DNA from: Spisula solida
Lineage: Eukaryota; Mollusca; Bivalvia; Venerida; Mactridae
Assembly (NCBI GenBank): GCA_947247005.1
Contig: OX365950.1
Span: 13,218,720 to 13,282,719 of the forward strand
Direction of reading: 5' to 3'
Length of the DNA stretch: 64,000 nt
The notes beneath the pieces are model-generated. The model saw only the letters and a list, made by a program, of their open reading frames with translations, was not told the origin of the DNA and did no database searches. A program made the position numbers and the translations under genes. The number at the start of each line of letters is the position of its first letter. Position 1 is the stretch's first letter. Below are positions 59,823 to 64,000 of this stretch, one piece after another.

Positions 59823-59955
59823 ATGTCAATCTATCACAAACTTGTTACTAAAATTTAGTATGTTATGTTTAGCTAAAAGCTACCAAGGAAATCTACTGTA
59901 TGGGTTAGCCAGTAAACCTACTGTATTAAAATACATGTATGTGGGTAAATATTTA

Positions 59956-60193
59956 GGCCTAAAATGAAATATTGTTTGAATCCCATCCCTCTACCTACCT
60001 GCCAAAGTCGCCCCTTCCTGAATAAATTTTATTGAAAAATATGGAAAAAAATCTTCAGGTGAAATTACTGTGACGAAAGTCGCTTTATATTACTTCTGTA
60101 AACATATATCACTTTTCCTACCTACCTTACCTGTTCCCAACCTTAATGACACGAGTTGCGGGTGGGGAATCAAATGATATTTTATTTAAGGCC
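59956..60193. repeat. foldback/MITE, family C, copy 2
   Basis: Left ggcctaaaatgaaatattgt and right gatattttatttaaggcc are inverted copies. Same family as 8971-9307, with a shorter interior. Confidence 0.7.
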
Positions 60194-60747
60194 TTATGGA
60201 TGATAATTCAGTTTCATTGGCATATTATTTGAAAGATATTCATCCATAATTTACAAACAGATTCTAACCTAATGAACCATGAACTTGATAATTCCCCAGA
60301 CCATATAGAGGGGATACAGTTGGCATATAGACTAATTGAGTTTCCTGTCCTATATACCCTATGGTGATCATGGATCCCAGAACTTGGTTTGCAGGTTGGT
60401 TGTAGATGATTTCTAAAGAATTTGAGATCAGGATGTCAAAGGTCAAGGGTATCAAGGGTGATTGTTTTCCTTTCTTTGATTCGTGAAAACCCTGTATTTG
60501 ACAATTACTGCTTCACATGTTTTAAACACATCTCTCAATATGGTACTACCATACCTAGTACCTCAATCAATCCACCGTCTACATTTAATGTGTTTTACCA
60601 TAATATTGCTAGATTTAATGAAGAATTCTCGTGTGGTTTTTTTTATCACAAAAATGACGATTTGATTTGTTGCTGTTGTGATATTATGCTATGTTTATGG
60701 TATATTTCTGTGATACATCTTGTTTTTGATGTCTTGTTGTGATGACA

Positions 60748-60753
60748 AATAAA
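60748..60753 (+). terminator. poly(A) signal AATAAA, distal
   Basis: Canonical AATAAA followed about 15-20 nt later by a GT-rich stretch (ctttgtgtttcttatttt), the classical arrangement for cleavage and polyadenylation. It lies 1.7 kb after the stop. Confidence 0.5.
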
Positions 60754-60904
60754 GTATGCTGCTTATAGCTTTGTGTTTCTTATTTTATGTTCAATTTAAT
60801 TCAATTAATTAGCAAAACTGCTCTTACATGACACCTATAGGTTGTTCTGATGTCGAATACGCAAAATTATTAACCTATAATAGTATGTAACAATGGATAA
60901 ACAT

Positions 60905-62745
60905 GTCCCTGATTTACACGCTGATACCTTAGCCACACATGACCCTGTTCTACACGCAGACTGATACCTTAGCCACACATGTCCCTGATCTACACGCAGA
61001 CTGATACTTTAGCCACACATGTCCCTGTTCTACACACAGACTGATACCTTAGCCACACATGTCCCTGTTCTACACACAGGTTAATGCCTTAGCCACACAT
61101 GTCCCTGTTCTACACGCAGACTGATGCCTTAGCCACACATGTCCCTGTTCTACACACAGGTTAATGCCTTAGCCACACATGTCCCTGTTCTACACGCTGA
61201 CTGGTGCCTTAGCCACACATGTCCCTGATCTACACGCAGACTGATACCTTAGCCACACATGTCCCTGTTCTACACACAGGTTAATACCTTAGCCACACAT
61301 GTCCCTGTTCTACACACAGGTTAATGCCTTAGCCACACATGTCCCTGTTCTACACGCAGACTGATGCCTTAGCCACACATGTCCCTGTTCTACACGCAGA
61401 CTGATACCTTAGCCACACATGTCCCAGTTCTACACGCAGGCTTGTGCCTTAGCCACACATGTCCCAGTTCTACACGCAGGCTGTTGCCTTAGCCACACAT
61501 GTCCCAGTTCTACACGCAGGCTTGTGCCTTAGCCACACATGTCCCAGTTCTACACGCAGGCTGTTGCCTTAGCCACACATGTCCCAGTTCTACACGCAGG
61601 CTGGTGCCTTAGCCACACATGTCCCAGTTCTACAAACAGACTGGTGCCTTAGCCACATATGTCCCTGTTCTACACACAGACTGATTCCTTAGCCACACAT
61701 GTCCCAGTTCTACACGCAGGCTGGTGCCTTAGCCACACATGTCCCAGTTCTACACGCAGGCTGGTGCCTTAGCCACACATGTCCCAGTTCTACACGCAGG
61801 CTGGTGCCTTAGCCACACATGTCCCAGTTCTACAAACAGACTGGTGCCTTAGCCACATATGTCCCTGTACTACACACAGACTGATTCCTTAGCCACACAT
61901 GTCCCAGTTCTACACGCAGGCTGGTGCCTTAGCCACACATGTCCCAGTTCTACACGCAGGCTGGTGCCTTAGCCACACATGTCCCAGTTCTACACGCAGG
62001 CTGGTGCCTTAGCCACACATGCCCCTGTTTTTCACACAGTCTGATGCCTTAGCCACACAGGTCCCAGTTCTACACACAGGCTGGTGCCTTAGCCACACAT
62101 GTCCCAGTTCTACACGCAGGCTGGTGCCTTAGCCACACATGTCCCTGTTTTTCACACAGTCTGATGCCTTAGCCACACACGTCCCTGTTTTTCACGCAGT
62201 CTGATGCCTTAACCACACATGTCCCTGTTCTACACACAGACTGATGGCTTAACCACACATGTCCCTGTTCTACATACAGACTGATGCCTTAGCCACACAT
62301 GTCCCTGTTCTACACACAGACTGATGCCTTAGCCACACATGTCCCTGTTCTACACACAGACTGATGCCTTAGCCACACATGTCCCTGTTCTACACACGTA
62401 CTGGTGCCTTCACCACACATGTTTCTGTTCTACACACAGGCTGATGCCTTAGCCACACATGTCCCTGTTTTTCACACAGTCTTATGCCTTAGCCACACAT
62501 GTCCCTGTTCTACACGCTGAATGGTGCCTTAGCCACACATGTCCCTGTTCTAAACGCAGGCTGATGCCTTAGTCACACATGTCCCTGTTTTTCACACAGT
62601 CTGATGCCTTAGCCACACATGTCCCTGTTCTTCACGCTGACTGGTGCCTTAGCCACACATGTCGATGTTCTACACACAGTCTGATGCCTTAGCCACACAT
62701 GTCCCTGTTCTACACGCAGACTGATGTTTTAGCCACACATGTAAG
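60905..62745 (+). repeat. 40-bp tandem array, about 46 copies
   Basis: Head-to-tail 40-bp units (gtccctgttctacacacaga plus ctgatgccttagccacacat). Subtypes cluster: 'gtcccagttc' units dominate 61420-62110. A two-unit marker (tacaaacagactgg ... ctgattcc) recurs at 200 bp (61621/61821), so five-unit blocks have been duplicated. 40 is not a multiple of three and every unit has stops, so it is non-coding. Confidence 0.97.
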
Positions 62746-62759
62746 TACCTTATAATTGT

Positions 62760-63520
62760 AATAACAATGAAGACTTTAAATGGAAGGAGTTACTTGAGAT
62801 AATTTTCAATCTGCCAGCGTAAGGCCCTCAACAGTAAAACATTTAAACAACAGAAACATGACATCAATAAATCTAGTGGTTACGTACAAAATGTCAATCT
62901 TATATACAAGTATATATATATAATGAAATTATATTATGTCATATTATTTGTTTAAGGTGGTAGAAAAGATGTTTTAGTGAAATAAAATATACAAGAACTA
63001 CAATTTCAATACACACCAACACTATTGTACATGTACATGCATTTAAATGTATAAAATGTTGCCCACATTGTGCTAATGAACGACATGTGTTTGGATGGAA
63101 ACTTAGTATTGACTTGACATGTCCGGGGTCAATTTCCTTATTTATGTATACATGTATTTCATTTGTAGGAGTTATCTATAAAATGCTAGATATACTTGAT
63201 TGGGCAACTGGACAATCATGATTATAATAAGATGACAACAACTCGGGCTGACAGGGAGAACAGCGTGATCTAGCAGAGCACGAATCACAAAGGCACACAG
63301 AAATAACACAAAACAGTAAAAAGTACAAGTCACAAAGACAAATATAAAATGAAACTGAGCAGCTGCAAAAACCTGACACCCACTCCGACAGTCTGCCGCA
63401 TTAATCGTTTTAACCATGTCTTAATTATGATTGTACAGCACTTTTGAACGTGTAAATACATGAAAAAAAAGGCTATATAAATATAGTATAATAATAATAA
63501 TTAGTCAGAAAAACATAACC
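62760..63520. other. downstream intergenic sequence
   Basis: No supported gene. 63425-63515 (gcacttttgaacg, aaggctatataaata, then ata-rich repeats) resembles the 3' end of a SINE or LINE with a (TAA)n tail. Confidence 0.4.
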
Positions 63521-63534
63521 AGAAAAACAGTCAG

Positions 63535-63780
63535 CAGACAAGAACGATTCTCACATAAAAAAACCGATTCTCACATCACAAGAACGATTCTCACATCATC
63601 ACAAGAACGATTCTCACATCACAAGAACGATTCTCGCACACAAGAACGATTCTCGCATCACAAGAACAAGAACGATTCTCACATCACAAGAACGATTCTC
63701 GCACACAAGAACGATTCTCGCATCACAAGAACGATTCTCGCATCACAAGAACGATTCTCGCATCACAAGAACAACTCACA
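63535..63780 (+). repeat. 20-bp minisatellite
   Basis: About eleven copies of 'cacaagaacgattctcgcat' and variants (tctcacat). Beyond it, 63781-64000 shows no feature. Confidence 0.9.
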
Positions 63781-64000
63781 TAACATCAACAGAAGCACAT
63801 GGTCCTACAAATCAGAAAACCCGATAAAAAAAAGTTATGGTCATTTGAAATTTCTTCAGCAGAATTTTAGCTGTATTACATTGTTGGAACTGAGATTTGA
63901 TGTGTGCTTATGGTACCCGAAACAGACTTGCGGCTCGTTTTCAGGAATGGACATTATACTCCAGTAAGAAACTGTAGCTATGTTATGTAATTACACTTGT

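Larger units (their letters stand above)
59039..60790 (+). other. HERC2: HERC2 3' UTR / downstream flank
   Basis: No coding sequence is seen after the stop. Two candidate poly(A) sites exist. The near one (59225) would give a UTR of about 200 nt; the far one (60748), with GT-rich sequence behind it, about 1.7 kb. If the longer form is used, the UTR contains a tRNA-like segment at 59750-59820 and a foldback element at 59956-60193. Where transcription really ends cannot be read from DNA alone. Confidence 0.55.

Noticed and set aside
60905..62745. Possible repetitive structural protein gene
   Set aside because: The unit length of 40 is not divisible by three and each unit contains stop codons in its frames.
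63172..63417. Hydrophobic minus-strand ORFs at 63172-63417 and 63176-63379
   Set aside because: Low-complexity Phe/Cys-rich translations of AT-rich sequence in overlapping frames, with no promoter, splice sites or recognisable family.

Overview
This is an AT-rich metazoan nuclear window. Almost all of it is one very large gene on the + strand, cut off at its 5' end: the E3 ubiquitin ligase HERC2. I traced 69 coding exons from 1478 to the stop codon at 59036-59038. All introns are GT-AG, and the phases agree across all 68 junctions. The joined product is 4,529 residues. The N-terminal few hundred residues, the start codon and the promoter lie before position 1. The organism is most likely a mollusc, probably a bivalve. 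The protein is clearly HERC2 and invertebrate-like in its linkers, and the introns are packed with short foldback elements, tRNA-derived SINEs and 'tatgcccccc...'-type dispersed repeats that I associate with bivalve genomes. The taxon is inference.

Layout: 1-1170 holds an antisense, truncated and frameshifted non-LTR retrotransposon end. RLD1 (the first RCC1-like propeller) is at 1478-7024. A helical linker is at 7307-12360, the cytochrome-b5-like domain at 12993-13267, a long linker at 13943-19917, the MIB/HERC2 domain at 20611-21608, and further linker with an SH3-like barrel at 22146-25995. A UBA-like helix bundle is at 26466-27595, CPH plus a second barrel at 28401-29250, the ZZ zinc finger at 29776-29909, and DOC/APC10 at 30864-32926. 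RLD2 runs to 41683, a linker occupies 42027-48445, RLD3 is at 48975-53400, and the HECT catalytic domain is at 53827-59038 with its active-site Cys codon at 58820-58822. Poly(A) signals lie at 59225 and 60748. A 40-bp tandem array (60905-62745) and a 20-bp array (63535-63780) follow. I see no second protein-coding gene.

The protein parts act together as a giant scaffold E3. The three propellers and the DOC, ZZ, CPH and MIB modules bind substrates and partners, and the C-terminal HECT domain forms the ubiquitin thioester and transfers ubiquitin.

The unusual content is in the non-coding DNA. (1) At five exons the splice boundary itself has been tandemly copied into the neighbouring intron: seven 50-bp copies of the exon 4 acceptor, about nine copies of the exon 6 acceptor, an apparently perfect 271-bp duplication across the exon 12 acceptor, and diverged copies of the exon 27 and exon 57 donors. 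(2) The intron inside RLD2 carries a 4-kb, 34-bp satellite of about 117 copies with higher-order periods of 204, 442 and 680 bp. (3) At least seven families of foldback/MITE-like elements occur, several nested in one another. (4) Introns sit at the same place and phase in RLD1, RLD2 and RLD3.
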